Below, one piece after another: positions 45,687-53,843 of a stretch of 61,911 nucleotides of DNA. Position numbers and translations under genes: made by a program. Below the pieces are notes generated by a model. That model saw nothing but the letters and a program-made list of their open reading frames with translations, had not been told where the DNA came from and did no database searches. Source of the DNA: Deltaproteobacteria bacterium (GTDB lineage: Bacteria; Myxococcota_A; Polyangia; JAAYKL01); NCBI GenBank assembly GCA_030595125.1, contig JAUVDV010000026.1:1-61911 (forward strand), given 5' to 3'. How positions within the stretch are numbered: the stretch's first letter is position 1; the number at the start of each line of letters is the position of its first letter.

Positions 45687-47537
45687 CTAGTATATCCGCA
45701 CGGCGTCGAATTTACAGACGTCCTTGCAGATTCCGCACTTGATGCACTTCTCGTTGTCTATGACGTGAAGCTGTTTCTTTTCGCCGGCGATGCAGTTCTC
45801 GGGACATCGCTTGGCACACACCATGCATCCGTTGCAGTTGTCAGTAATCTCGTAAGTGATCAGTTCCTTGCACACCCCCGCCGGACAACGGTGATCATTC
45901 ACGTGCGCCATGTACTCGTCGCGGAAGTACTTCAGCGTTGAGAGCACCGGGTTCATCGCCGTGGTCCCCAGCGCACACAGCGAACCAGCCTCCACCGTGT
46001 CGCAGAGCTCCTCGATGAGCGAAATTGTTTCTTCCGTGCCCTTGCCCTCGCTGATATCGGTTACCAGCTCGTGGAGACGACGCAGACCCTCACGGCACGT
46101 GGTGCACTTGCCGCACGACTCGAACTTCAGGAACCCCAGGAAGTACTTGGCCACGTCGACCATGCACGTCTTGTCGTCCATGACGATCATGCCGCCGGAG
46201 CCCATCATGGACCCCTCTTCCCACAAGCTGTCGAAGTCCACCTTGAGATCCAGCTTGGACGCCGGCAGACAGCCGCCCGAAGGTCCGCCGGTCTGAACAG
46301 CCTTGAACTCGTTGCCGTCGGGAATGCCTCCGCCTATGTCGAAGATGATCTGTCGAAGGGTCATGCCCATCTCGGCTTCCACCAGCCCCGTGTTGTTCAC
46401 CTTGCCCACCAGCGAGAAGATTTTGGTGCCCGGAGAACCCTTGGTACCCTTGCTGATGTACCAGTCCGCGCCCTTATCGAGAATCAACGGGATGTTCGCG
46501 TACGTCTCCACGTTGTTCAGGTTGGTCGGCTTGTTGTGGAGACCTGCCACCACCGTGTGGATATGCTTCGCGCGAGGCTCGCCCACCTTGCCCTCGATGG
46601 ACGCCATCAACGCCGTGGACTCCCCGCACACGAACGCGCCGCCACCACGGTTGATTTTGATATTAAAGTCCAGGTCCGTGCCCAGAATCCCCTTGCCAAG
46701 GAATCCCCACTCCCGCGCCTGCGCGAGCGCTATGGTCAATCGCTCGATGGCCAGGGGATACTCGTGGCGCACATACACGTAGCCTTCGTCCGCCCCGATA
46801 GTGAACGCCGCTATTATCATCCCCTCGATCACCGCATGAGGATTGCCCTCCAGGATCGAGCGGTCCATGAACGCGCCCGGGTCGCCCTCGTCCGCGTTGC
46901 AGATGACGTAGCGCTTGTCCGACGGGGCATTCTTGCACGTCTCCCACTTTCGTCCTGCCGGGAATCCGCCGCCTCCGCGCCCGCGAACGTTGGCTTTCTT
47001 GACCTCCTCCAGCACCGCGTCCGGACCCAGCTCCAGCGCTTTTGTCAGGCCGTCGTATCCGCCCATGGCGATGTAGTCGTCGATACTCGTCGGGTCGATC
47101 TCCCCGTTTTTGCCCAGAATCAACCGCTCCTGATGCTTGTAGAACGGGATCTCGTGCTCGGTCTTGTAACGCTCTCCCGTGTTCGGCTCGTCGTAGAGAT
47201 GCTCCTCCAGAACCTCTCCGCCCTTCAGCGTCTTCTCCACGATCTCGGCCACAGCTTCCGGCTTCACTCGCTGGTACAACTGCTTTTCCGGATGCATCAG
47301 CACCAGCGTCCCGCGTTCGCAAAAACCGTGACAACCCGTCGGCTTGATCTCTATCTTGTCGCTCAAGCCCTGCTTCTCGATCTCCTCGCGAAACGCCGCA
47401 ACCACTTTGGGAGAACCGTACGCGTTGCAACCGGTGCCCGCGCAGATCGCCACAACCTTCTTGCCTTCTTTATTCTTCTTGTCGACAAGCTCTTCCCGGT
47501 AGGAGCGGAGCTTCGCACTATTCGAGATCAATGCCAT
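45687..47537 (-). CDS. NADH-binding flavoprotein subunit, NuoF/HndC type
   Basis: The start at 47537 overlaps the NuoE stop by one base and follows AAAGGAGG. The 616-residue protein has an N-terminal thioredoxin-like 2Fe-2S domain (CAGTGCNAYG, CHGFCERG), the FMN/NADH core (RGRGGGGFPAGRKWE, CNADEGDPGAFMDR), the SLBB domain, the 4Fe-4S site ESCGKCTTCREG, and two C-terminal 4Fe-4S clusters (CNGCMVCAKRCPENC, CIKCGICKDVC). This is the layout of bifurcating or diaphorase subunits (HydB, HndC), longer than complex I NuoF. It would transfer electrons between NAD(H) and iron-sulfur partners. Confidence 0.9.
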   Translation of the reverse strand: MALISNSAKLRSYREELVDKKNKEGKKVVAICAGTGCNAYGSPKVVAAFREEIEKQGLSDKIEIKPTGCHGFCERGTLVLMHPEKQLYQRVKPEAVAEIVEKTLKGGEVLEEHLYDEPNTGERYKTEHEIPFYKHQERLILGKNGEIDPTSIDDYIAMGGYDGLTKALELGPDAVLEEVKKANVRGRGGGGFPAGRKWETCKNAPSDKRYVICNADEGDPGAFMDRSILEGNPHAVIEGMIIAAFTIGADEGYVYVRHEYPLAIERLTIALAQAREWGFLGKGILGTDLDFNIKINRGGGAFVCGESTALMASIEGKVGEPRAKHIHTVVAGLHNKPTNLNNVETYANIPLILDKGADWYISKGTKGSPGTKIFSLVGKVNNTGLVEAEMGMTLRQIIFDIGGGIPDGNEFKAVQTGGPSGGCLPASKLDLKVDFDSLWEEGSMMGSGGMIVMDDKTCMVDVAKYFLGFLKFESCGKCTTCREGLRRLHELVTDISEGKGTEETISLIEELCDTVEAGSLCALGTTAMNPVLSTLKYFRDEYMAHVNDHRCPAGVCKELITYEITDNCNGCMVCAKRCPENCIAGEKKQLHVIDNEKCIKCGICKDVCKFDAVRIY

Positions 47538-48007
47538 CACTCGCCTCCTTTCCGGGTCTTGAGTTTCTTCACCGCCTTGGTCAGTCGCGTGGACGTCACG
47601 TTGCCGTGATATTCCCCATCGATGATCACCAGCGGACCGAGCGCGCACGCTCCGACACAGTTGACCTCCTCCAGCGTGAACTGCAGATCCTCCGTGGTCC
47701 CGCCGGACTTGACACTCAGATCCCTCTCCAGATGCTCCACCAACCGCTGGGCACCGCGCACGTGGCACGCTGTCCCCATACACACCGTGCAGATGTGCTT
47801 TCCGCGCGGCTCCAGGTGAAACGACTCGAAGAACGTCGCCATGGAGTAAATGCGCGACACCGGCACGTCCAGCTTCGCGGAGATGTGATTCACCGCTTCC
47901 CGGGGCAGGTAGTTCTCCTGGTCCTGAACATCCTGCATGATCGCCAGAAGCGAGGTTGCGTCACCATCGTAGTTCTCGATGATGGCGTCGACTTTCGTAA
48001 GATCCAT
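47537..48007 (-). CDS. NuoE-type 24-kDa 2Fe-2S subunit
   Basis: The 156-residue protein has the thioredoxin-like ferredoxin motif CMGTACHVRGAQ and CVGACALGP that ligate one 2Fe-2S cluster, with the NYLPREAVNHISAKL N-terminal helices of NuoE. It partners the NuoF-type subunit downstream. The gene overlaps both neighbours by 1 base (stop and start share a base on each side), a sign of tight coupling in the por/nuo operon. Confidence 0.9.
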   Translation of the reverse strand: MDLTKVDAIIENYDGDATSLLAIMQDVQDQENYLPREAVNHISAKLDVPVSRIYSMATFFESFHLEPRGKHICTVCMGTACHVRGAQRLVEHLERDLSVKSGGTTEDLQFTLEEVNCVGACALGPLVIIDGEYHGNVTSTRLTKAVKKLKTRKGGE

Positions 48008-48948
48008 CAGACTTCCTCCTCATGGGTCATCCGCACCTTGGCTTCGAGCCGCCGGTACTCCGCCCTGAGCCTGACCTCGATGTCGTCGATCACGTCGTCG
48101 GTCAGGTGCCTGAAACGCCCCTGGGGCTTGAGATAATCGCGCAACGCCCTGAACTCGGGCACGGACTGCGTGATCGTGTATTTCCCGTTTTCCACTTCGT
48201 AGAGAGGGAACACTCCCGTCTCCACTGCCAGGCGTCCAATCTGCACGGCCAGCTCCGGACGCATTCTCCAACCCGTGGGACAGGCCGAGTACACGTGCAG
48301 GTAGGCCGGACCTTCGACATCGGCTGCCTTGCGAACCTTCCGATGAAGATCGAATGGATAGCTGGGGCTGACTGTTGCGACGTAAGGAATGTTGTGAGCC
48401 GCCATGATCTCCGGCACGTTCTTCTTCCACGTCTGTTGCCCGATGCTGACCTTGCCGGCAGGGCTGGTCGTGGTGGAAGCGCCGAAGGGAGTAGCGCTCG
48501 AACGCTGAATTCCCGTGTTCATGTACGCCTCGTTGTCGTAACAGACGTAAATCATGTCGTGACCGCGTTCCATCGCCCCGGACACGAACTGGAGGCCGAT
48601 GTCAGCCGTTGCGCCGTCGCCGCCGTAACCCACGAAGTTGATCTTGCGTTTGGGATAACGACCCTTGCGCATGAGCGCCTTGTAACCGGCCTCTACCCCC
48701 GAAATCACAGAAGCCGGGTTCTCGAACGCCACGTGAATCCACGGGATTCGCCAGGCCGATTCCGGGTAGGGAGAGGTAATGATTTCCATGCACCCCGTGG
48801 CCGACGCAGCGATAGTGTTGCGACCAAGCTCCTTGTGGACCATTCGCATGGCGAGCACTTCCGCACATCCCTGGCACGCACGGTGGCCGGAACAGACGAA
48901 GTCCTCCGTCGGAAGGAGGCGGGAGGCAAAGACGTTAAGCTTTTCCAT
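48007..48948 (-). CDS. porB: Pyruvate/2-oxoacid:ferredoxin oxidoreductase, beta subunit
   Basis: The 313-residue protein has GHRACQGCAEVLAMR and the TPP-binding stretch YGGDGATADIGLQ with the later YDNEAYMNTGIQRS, as in PorB. Cys residues for one 4Fe-4S cluster are in CQGC, GCMEI and the late SACPTGWR. It binds thiamine diphosphate and, with alpha, gamma and delta subunits, decarboxylates pyruvate to acetyl-CoA with ferredoxin reduction. It overlaps porA by 14 bases. Confidence 0.93.
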   Translation of the reverse strand: MEKLNVFASRLLPTEDFVCSGHRACQGCAEVLAMRMVHKELGRNTIAASATGCMEIITSPYPESAWRIPWIHVAFENPASVISGVEAGYKALMRKGRYPKRKINFVGYGGDGATADIGLQFVSGAMERGHDMIYVCYDNEAYMNTGIQRSSATPFGASTTTSPAGKVSIGQQTWKKNVPEIMAAHNIPYVATVSPSYPFDLHRKVRKAADVEGPAYLHVYSACPTGWRMRPELAVQIGRLAVETGVFPLYEVENGKYTITQSVPEFRALRDYLKPQGRFRHLTDDVIDDIEVRLRAEYRRLEAKVRMTHEEEV

Positions 48949-50128
48949 AATGCCCTCCTCTCACCTGGATCAACTCGAACGGTGGTATGGGCGCCCCGCC
49001 CAGCACCTCCTTGCATCTGTCGAAGATCTGATCGAAATCGGAAAAATTGACGTCGCGCCCGCCGAGGCCGACCACAGTTTCCACAATCTTGGGGGCATGA
49101 TCCTGCCCGTAAAGCATGTACTTGATCTCCTGGGCCATCGGGCCACCGGGACCACCGGGAGAGAAGTGTCGATCCAGAACTCCGAGCACTTTCGCGCCGG
49201 CTATCGCCTTTTTGAAGTCGTCCACAGGGAGGGGCCGCCACATCCGGAAGCGCACGAGACCGACCTTCACGCCCTCGTCCCGGACCTTGTCCACCCAGGT
49301 CATGGCAGTCTCGGCGATGCCGCCCATCATGATGAGCAGGATCTCTGCGTCGTCCGTGCGATAGGTCTCCACCGGTTTGTATTTCCGACCAAACTCCTTT
49401 TCGAATTCGCCCATGATCTCCACCATGGGCTCGTAGGAGTTGCGAACCGCCCACTCGGCGGCCATCTTGGCCTCCGTGTACACCACCGGCATCCCCACGG
49501 GCCCCATGGTAATGGGATCGTCGATGTCGAGGCGTTGTTGCGGCTCGAAGTCCGGCAGGAACTTCTTGACCTCTTCGCGGGTGGGCATCTCTATGGGCTC
49601 GACCATATGGCTCAGAATGAACCCGTCGAAGTTGACCATCAGGGGAAGCAGGATCCGCTTGTCTTCCGATATTCGGTGACCCATGATCACCATGTCCACC
49701 GCCTCCTGACCATTCTCGGCGAAGACCTGGACCCAGCCCACATCGCGCTCGGTCATTACATCCGAGTGATCGTTCCAGATGCTGATGGGACCGGAGAGAG
49801 ACCTGTTGGCCACCACCATGACCATCGGCAACCTCAGGTTGGCCGCGATGAACAGGATCTCGTGCATCAACGCCAGGCCCTGGCTCGCAGTGGCTGTGAA
49901 TGTCCTCGCTCCCGCAGAGGCGCATCCGCAGCAACAGCTCATGGCTGCGTGCTCCGACTCCACCGGAATGAACTCCGCGTCGAGATCGCCGTCGGCGACG
50001 ATTTCGGAGAGATGCTCCACCACGTGTGTCTGTGGTGTGATGGGGTAAGCAGCGATGCAGTCTACATCACACGCCGAAGCGGCCTCGGCGATGGCGATGG
50101 AGACTTCCATTCCCTTTCGCTCGGCCAT
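48935..50128 (-). CDS. porA: Pyruvate/2-oxoacid:ferredoxin oxidoreductase, alpha subunit
   Basis: The 397-residue protein has the pyrimidine-binding domain with AYPITPQTHVVEHLSEIVA and the active-site Glu in VESEHAAMSCCCGCASAGA, followed by TATASQGLALMHEILFIAA. The C-terminal domain has GVLDRHFSPGGPGG. It is the standard four-subunit PorA type. The start at 50128 shares a base with the porD stop. Confidence 0.93.
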   Translation of the reverse strand: MAERKGMEVSIAIAEAASACDVDCIAAYPITPQTHVVEHLSEIVADGDLDAEFIPVESEHAAMSCCCGCASAGARTFTATASQGLALMHEILFIAANLRLPMVMVVANRSLSGPISIWNDHSDVMTERDVGWVQVFAENGQEAVDMVIMGHRISEDKRILLPLMVNFDGFILSHMVEPIEMPTREEVKKFLPDFEPQQRLDIDDPITMGPVGMPVVYTEAKMAAEWAVRNSYEPMVEIMGEFEKEFGRKYKPVETYRTDDAEILLIMMGGIAETAMTWVDKVRDEGVKVGLVRFRMWRPLPVDDFKKAIAGAKVLGVLDRHFSPGGPGGPMAQEIKYMLYGQDHAPKIVETVVGLGGRDVNFSDFDQIFDRCKEVLGGAPIPPFELIQVRGGHYGKA

Positions 50129-50421
50129 TATTCCTTCTCCTCTACCATCGAGATGCACACGGCCCAGCATTCGCAAACACAGATAGCGCAGCCCTTGCAG
50201 TATTCCATGTCGGCCTCAGGGTATCCGTCGGCGCGCATGGTGATACAGCCCTCCGGGCAAAATACGGCGCAAACACCGCACTTGATGCACTTATCCAGGT
50301 CCCAGACCGGTCCGCTGGAGCGCCAGTCGCCGGTACGCTGATACTTGGCAGAGCCCGGTTCCGTTATCGCGGTACCGAGGGCCATGTCTTGCCAATCCGG
50401 GGATGGGGATTGCTTGGGCAT
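50128..50421 (-). CDS. porD: Pyruvate:ferredoxin oxidoreductase, delta (ferredoxin) subunit
   Basis: GGAGG precedes the start at 50421. The 97-residue protein is a two-cluster ferredoxin subunit: CIKCGVCAVFCPEGC and CKGCAICVCECWAVC, each a 4Fe-4S site of the CxxCxxCxxxC type. It accepts electrons from the catalytic subunits and hands them to soluble ferredoxin or, here, possibly to the NuoE/F-type module encoded downstream. Confidence 0.9.
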   Translation of the reverse strand: MPKQSPSPDWQDMALGTAITEPGSAKYQRTGDWRSSGPVWDLDKCIKCGVCAVFCPEGCITMRADGYPEADMEYCKGCAICVCECWAVCISMVEEKE

Positions 50422-50431
50422 CCTGGACCTC

Positions 50432-50983
50432 CTATCCCTTTTCCACACAGCACTCTTCGTAAGCGCGGTTGAAAGCATTGATGTTACCCTCGGCAAGGCG
50501 CCCGAAACGCACTTTCAGCTCGTCGACGAGCAGCTCCCTCTCGATGACACCGGTTGCCCGTATCAGCGCGCCGAGCATGGTGGTGTTGGTGATCACCCGG
50601 CCGATCTCCTGTTCCGCGATGTGGTTGGCGTCCACGGTGATCAGTCTGCCCTTGAGATTGTACTCTTCTCGGATCTCGTCCGCGCTCCGCATGGTGTTGA
50701 CGACCTGGAGTCCGTCCTTTGAGAGTCCGTCCGAAGAATTGGCGATATGGAGGATATGGGGGTCGAGCACGACCACAGCGTCCGGGTTGGAGACTGCGGT
50801 CCTGTTTCGGATCTGCTTGTCGTCGATACGCGCAAAGGCCATGACCGGCGCGCCTCTTCGCTCCGGTCCGAAGCTCGGAAACGCCTGCGCGAATTTACCC
50901 TGCGCAATGGCTGCAAGAGCAATCAGCTCAGCCGAAGTAACAGCACCTTGACCACCGCGTCCGTGAAAACGGAGTTCGAGCAT
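50432..50983 (-). CDS. porG: Pyruvate:ferredoxin oxidoreductase, gamma subunit
   Basis: The 183-residue protein shows the gamma-subunit hallmark RFHGRGGQGAVTSAELIALA and FPSFGPERRGAPVMAF. It binds the CoA side of the reaction in the four-subunit enzymes. It is the first gene of the seven-gene operon, with GAGGAG just upstream and two inverted repeats 30-90 bases before the start. Confidence 0.92.
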   Translation of the reverse strand: MLELRFHGRGGQGAVTSAELIALAAIAQGKFAQAFPSFGPERRGAPVMAFARIDDKQIRNRTAVSNPDAVVVLDPHILHIANSSDGLSKDGLQVVNTMRSADEIREEYNLKGRLITVDANHIAEQEIGRVITNTTMLGALIRATGVIERELLVDELKVRFGRLAEGNINAFNRAYEECCVEKG

Positions 50984-51012
50984 GAGCCCTCCTCGTTACA
51001 ACCGCATGAACA

Positions 51013-51072
51013 GCATGCTTCTGAAAACAATTTTTCAGAACATGCAAACTTGAAAAACCACCTGCTTTTCAA
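51013..51072. promoter_or_regulatory. Two inverted repeats upstream of the por operon
   Basis: A long near-perfect palindrome joins GCATGCTTCTGAAAA (51013-51027) and TTTTCAGAACATGC (51032-51045), interrupted by one extra C and a 4-base centre. Next to it TTGAAAA (51050-51056) faces TTTTCAA (51066-51072). They lie 30-90 bases before porG in the 305-base gap between divergent genes. They could be operators for a redox regulator or a leader hairpin; the rest of the gap shows no gene. Confidence 0.55.
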
Positions 51073-51288
51073 CAACAAGATACCGGTGAGCTCATCGGTT
51101 CCTGCATCTTCTATTTTCGATACCGTAGTAACACAAGAAACAATTGCGGCAAGCAATAACGTCAGAAGTTCGAACTGGAAATGACCAACATCATCCCTGA
51201 CGAGCATTATCCCGATGTATATTGATGTAATGCTTTTCACCCGATGTGTTATAAGCGACCCGTTCAACAAGACATGCAGGAGGTAGCC

Positions 51289-51867
51289 ATGTACCGTCCG
51301 GATAAACGTTTTTCGGTTTTATCCATGGCATTCGCGATGGTTCTGGTCGCAGGATGCGGATCTAAACAGCCGGGCGAGGGTACCACCTCGGACGAAACGA
51401 CAACCTCGGGAGGCGGCGGGGAACCAACCGCCGATGACTATTACGAGCACTACATGAGCGAGGCGGGTATGGCCCTCGCCGAGGATCGTCTCGAGGACGC
51501 CCTCGACGCCTACCTCGAAGCCGCAGCCACTCTGGACGGAGTCGGCGAGGTCACGGTCAAGCGCGCGGAGGCACACTTTCTCGCGGCGGACATGGCATAC
51601 CAGCGGGTGGACAAGGATCTTGCCATAGAGCAGTACCAGCTCTCAGTGGACATCTACCTTCGGTTCACGGGCAATTCCCGCGTCAAGGCGGCGGTGGCCC
51701 TGACCAACATGGGCGTGATCTATAAGGAAAAGGCCGAGAAGAACAAGGCGAGAAATTGCTGGGAACAAGCCCTCCAGATTTACAAGGAAGCTCCCTCCAC
51801 CTCAAAGGTCAATATCCATATCCGGAAGGTCCAGCAGAACATCAGAGATCTGGATCACGGATTTTAG
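51289..51867 (+). CDS. TPR-containing lipoprotein
   Basis: AGGAGG lies 6 bases before the ATG at 51289. The 192-residue product has a lipoprotein signal (FAMVLVAGCGSK), a Thr/Gly-rich linker, and three to four tetratricopeptide repeats (GMALAEDRLEDALDAYLEAA, DLAIEQYQLSVDIYL, NKARNCWEQALQIYKEAP). Such proteins usually scaffold envelope complexes. It is divergent from the por operon and is followed after 16 bases by another lipoprotein gene. Confidence 0.78.
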   Translation: MYRPDKRFSVLSMAFAMVLVAGCGSKQPGEGTTSDETTTSGGGGEPTADDYYEHYMSEAGMALAEDRLEDALDAYLEAAATLDGVGEVTVKRAEAHFLAADMAYQRVDKDLAIEQYQLSVDIYLRFTGNSRVKAAVALTNMGVIYKEKAEKNKARNCWEQALQIYKEAPSTSKVNIHIRKVQQNIRDLDHGF

Positions 51868-51883
51868 GCAAGAGGCTCCCGAC

Positions 51884-52996
51884 TTGTTTCCATCCCCAAA
51901 GTGGCTGTTGGCGTTGACTCTGTTCGCGGCTTCGGCAAGCAGTTGCTGGTTGAGCCAGACGATACTGACGGAGCAATTGGTCGACGGCGGCGACGACTCC
52001 ACGGACACGGTGACGGACGGGTTGACGGATCCGGCGCCCGAGGGGCACTGGGAATGGCAGGTAGTGGACACGCCCACAGAACATCAGCTCACCGGGGTAT
52101 GGGGCAGCAGCAACACCGACGTCTACGCGGTCGGTAAATCCGCGACGATACTCCACTTCGACGGCGACGTCTGGTCCCTCATGGAGTACCCAGTCGGTGC
52201 GCCCGCCGGTAGTCTGGGCGATGTTACCGGCTCCCCCGAGGGAGACGAGGTTTACGCGGTGGGCACAGACGGCCTGTTCATCGCCTTCGACGGCGACACC
52301 TGGTTCGCGCCCCCCGAGGATACCGGCACGACCGAAAACCTGCACGACATCTGCCGGATCTCCGAAAACGAGATGTACGCGGTGGGCGACGAGGGAACCT
52401 TCATCGCGTTCGACGGATACTTCTGGGATCAAATCAACTCCGGAACCGACCGAAACCTCCTGTCGGCGTGGTGCCGGCCGGGCTCGGATGTATGGGCGGT
52501 GGGCCACCTCAACTATTCCGGCATGTCTACCACGGTGCTCAGATTCGACGGTGCCGTACAACTCGTCGATCATCCCGTGGGGCACTTCATGTACGCTGTC
52601 GGCGGCGCGGGATCAGTGGTTCGCATCGCCGGCATGTACGAGGAGTCGCAGGAGGTTGGACCGTATTTTTCCCTGCATACTTGGGGCGGTGGGGGATGGG
52701 AAGAAAACACGAACAACGAGGCGTTTATTCTGGGCATGTTCATCGTTGACAACGCGGACCTGACCACCTGGCTCGTGGGTTTCACAGAAGAGAACGAGGG
52801 CGGTATCAAACACCCGATCATTTACCGCTATCCAAGTACGGTGCTCGACGAGGATCCGCTCATTGTCGAGTACACCGATGAAACCGAAGTAACCCTCAGG
52901 GCCGTGTGGGCCGATGACAGCCAGGACAATGGGCGGGTTTTCGCCGTGGGAGATGCTGGCGCCATAGTCGTCGGAAGCTATATAATGGATTACTGA
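51884..52996 (+). CDS. Beta-propeller-like lipoprotein
   Basis: A TTG start with AGAGG upstream gives 370 residues with a lipoprotein signal (LTLFAASASSCW). The body repeats a motif of the form GVWGSSNTDVYAVG / EVYAVGTDGLFIAFDGDTW / EMYAVGDEGTFIAFDGYFW / DVWAVGHL about every 45 residues, as in photosystem-assembly-like and Kelch-like propellers of Myxococcota exported proteins. It is likely a surface protein. It starts 16 bases after the TPR lipoprotein, so the two may be co-expressed. Confidence 0.72.
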   Translation: MFPSPKWLLALTLFAASASSCWLSQTILTEQLVDGGDDSTDTVTDGLTDPAPEGHWEWQVVDTPTEHQLTGVWGSSNTDVYAVGKSATILHFDGDVWSLMEYPVGAPAGSLGDVTGSPEGDEVYAVGTDGLFIAFDGDTWFAPPEDTGTTENLHDICRISENEMYAVGDEGTFIAFDGYFWDQINSGTDRNLLSAWCRPGSDVWAVGHLNYSGMSTTVLRFDGAVQLVDHPVGHFMYAVGGAGSVVRIAGMYEESQEVGPYFSLHTWGGGGWEENTNNEAFILGMFIVDNADLTTWLVGFTEENEGGIKHPIIYRYPSTVLDEDPLIVEYTDETEVTLRAVWADDSQDNGRVFAVGDAGAIVVGSYIMDY

Positions 52997-53013
52997 TTCA
53001 AGGGAGGCGTACC

Positions 53014-53832
53014 ATGACTGTCAGAACAAGTACCGTGTTGCTGGTAACCCTGCTGACGACGATGCTCCTGGCCTGCAACGATGACAACGATTCCAACACG
53101 GACGCGGGCAGTGACACCGACACGGACGCCGACGCCGGCAACGATGCCGGACCGGAGATCGATCCTGCGGCCCCGTTCGCTCTGTGGGAACTGTTCACCT
53201 CCGAGGGATGACTGTACTGTAACGCTGCGGACGCAGCGCTGGCAGACGCTCTGGAAAACTATCCGGACCAGCGGTTCTTCCCCATCGCCTGGCATGTCGA
53301 TTACTGGAACCAATACGGCTGGGTCGATCCCTTCTCCAGCGCGGAGTTCACAGCGCGCCAGGAGCGCTTTGCCATCGCCCTTGGGCAATCCAGCCTCTAC
53401 ACGCCCCAGACGTTGGTCAACCTCGTGGAGCTATCCAGCTACACCGCAAGCCACATCTACACCGTGATGGAAGGGGCTCTGGAAACCGAGGTCGACACAT
53501 CGGTGACCCTCTTTTTGGATTCCGAACCGGACGCATCGAAGGTCATCGTAAATTACCTTGTCGATGGCGCGCCCACCGGGACAGAGCTGACGATCGTTCT
53601 GGTCGAGCGAGGCCTCACCTCACACCCCACCGGAGGCGAAAACGCCGGCGAGGATCTCACTCACGAAAACGTCGCCCGTGTTTTCACTACAATCGAAGGA
53701 GATCTCTCGAGCGGCCAGATCCAGCTTGATGTCGCCGGGGAAGTGCTCCTCGAAAACTGCTCCATCATAGGCTTCGTCCAGAACTCAACGACACTCCAAT
53801 ACTTCGGCGCCACCGCCGTCAACGCGATCTGA
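53014..53832 (+). CDS. DUF1223 thioredoxin-like lipoprotein, selenoprotein candidate (UxxC)
   Basis: The frame has a lipoprotein signal (TLLTTMLLACNDD), a short Asp-Thr linker and the DUF1223 start FALWELFTSEG. A TGA follows at 53209-53211 (codon 66) and the same frame goes on LYCNAADAALADAL, then WHVDYWNQYGWVDPFSSAEF, LYTPQTLVN, all diagnostic of DUF1223. In that family the motif is ELFTSxGCSxCPPAD, so TGA replaces the first Cys of the redox pair, giving ULYC. A hairpin starts 11 bases after the TGA. With read-through the protein has 272 residues. The remainder is undisturbed to its own stop, and the K+ channel gene follows after 11 bases. Sec insertion is the best explanation. Confidence 0.82.
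53223..53238 (+). promoter_or_regulatory. Putative bacterial SECIS hairpin after the DUF1223 TGA
   Basis: CGCTGC (53223-53228) pairs with GCAGCG (53233-53238) around the loop GGAC (53229-53232), 17-20 nt after the TGA. A short stem with a G-G start to the loop resembles the E. coli fdhF element (loop GGUC). Confidence 0.6.
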
Positions 53833-53843
53833 AGGAGCACCCC

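Noticed and set aside
46071-47609. Plus-strand open frame of 512 codons opposite the NuoF-type gene
   Set aside because: The minus-strand product has all flavin and iron-sulfur motifs; the plus frame has none.
48779-50341. Long plus-strand open frame of 520 codons across porA and porB
   Set aside because: Shadow of the por genes; it has no recognisable domain.
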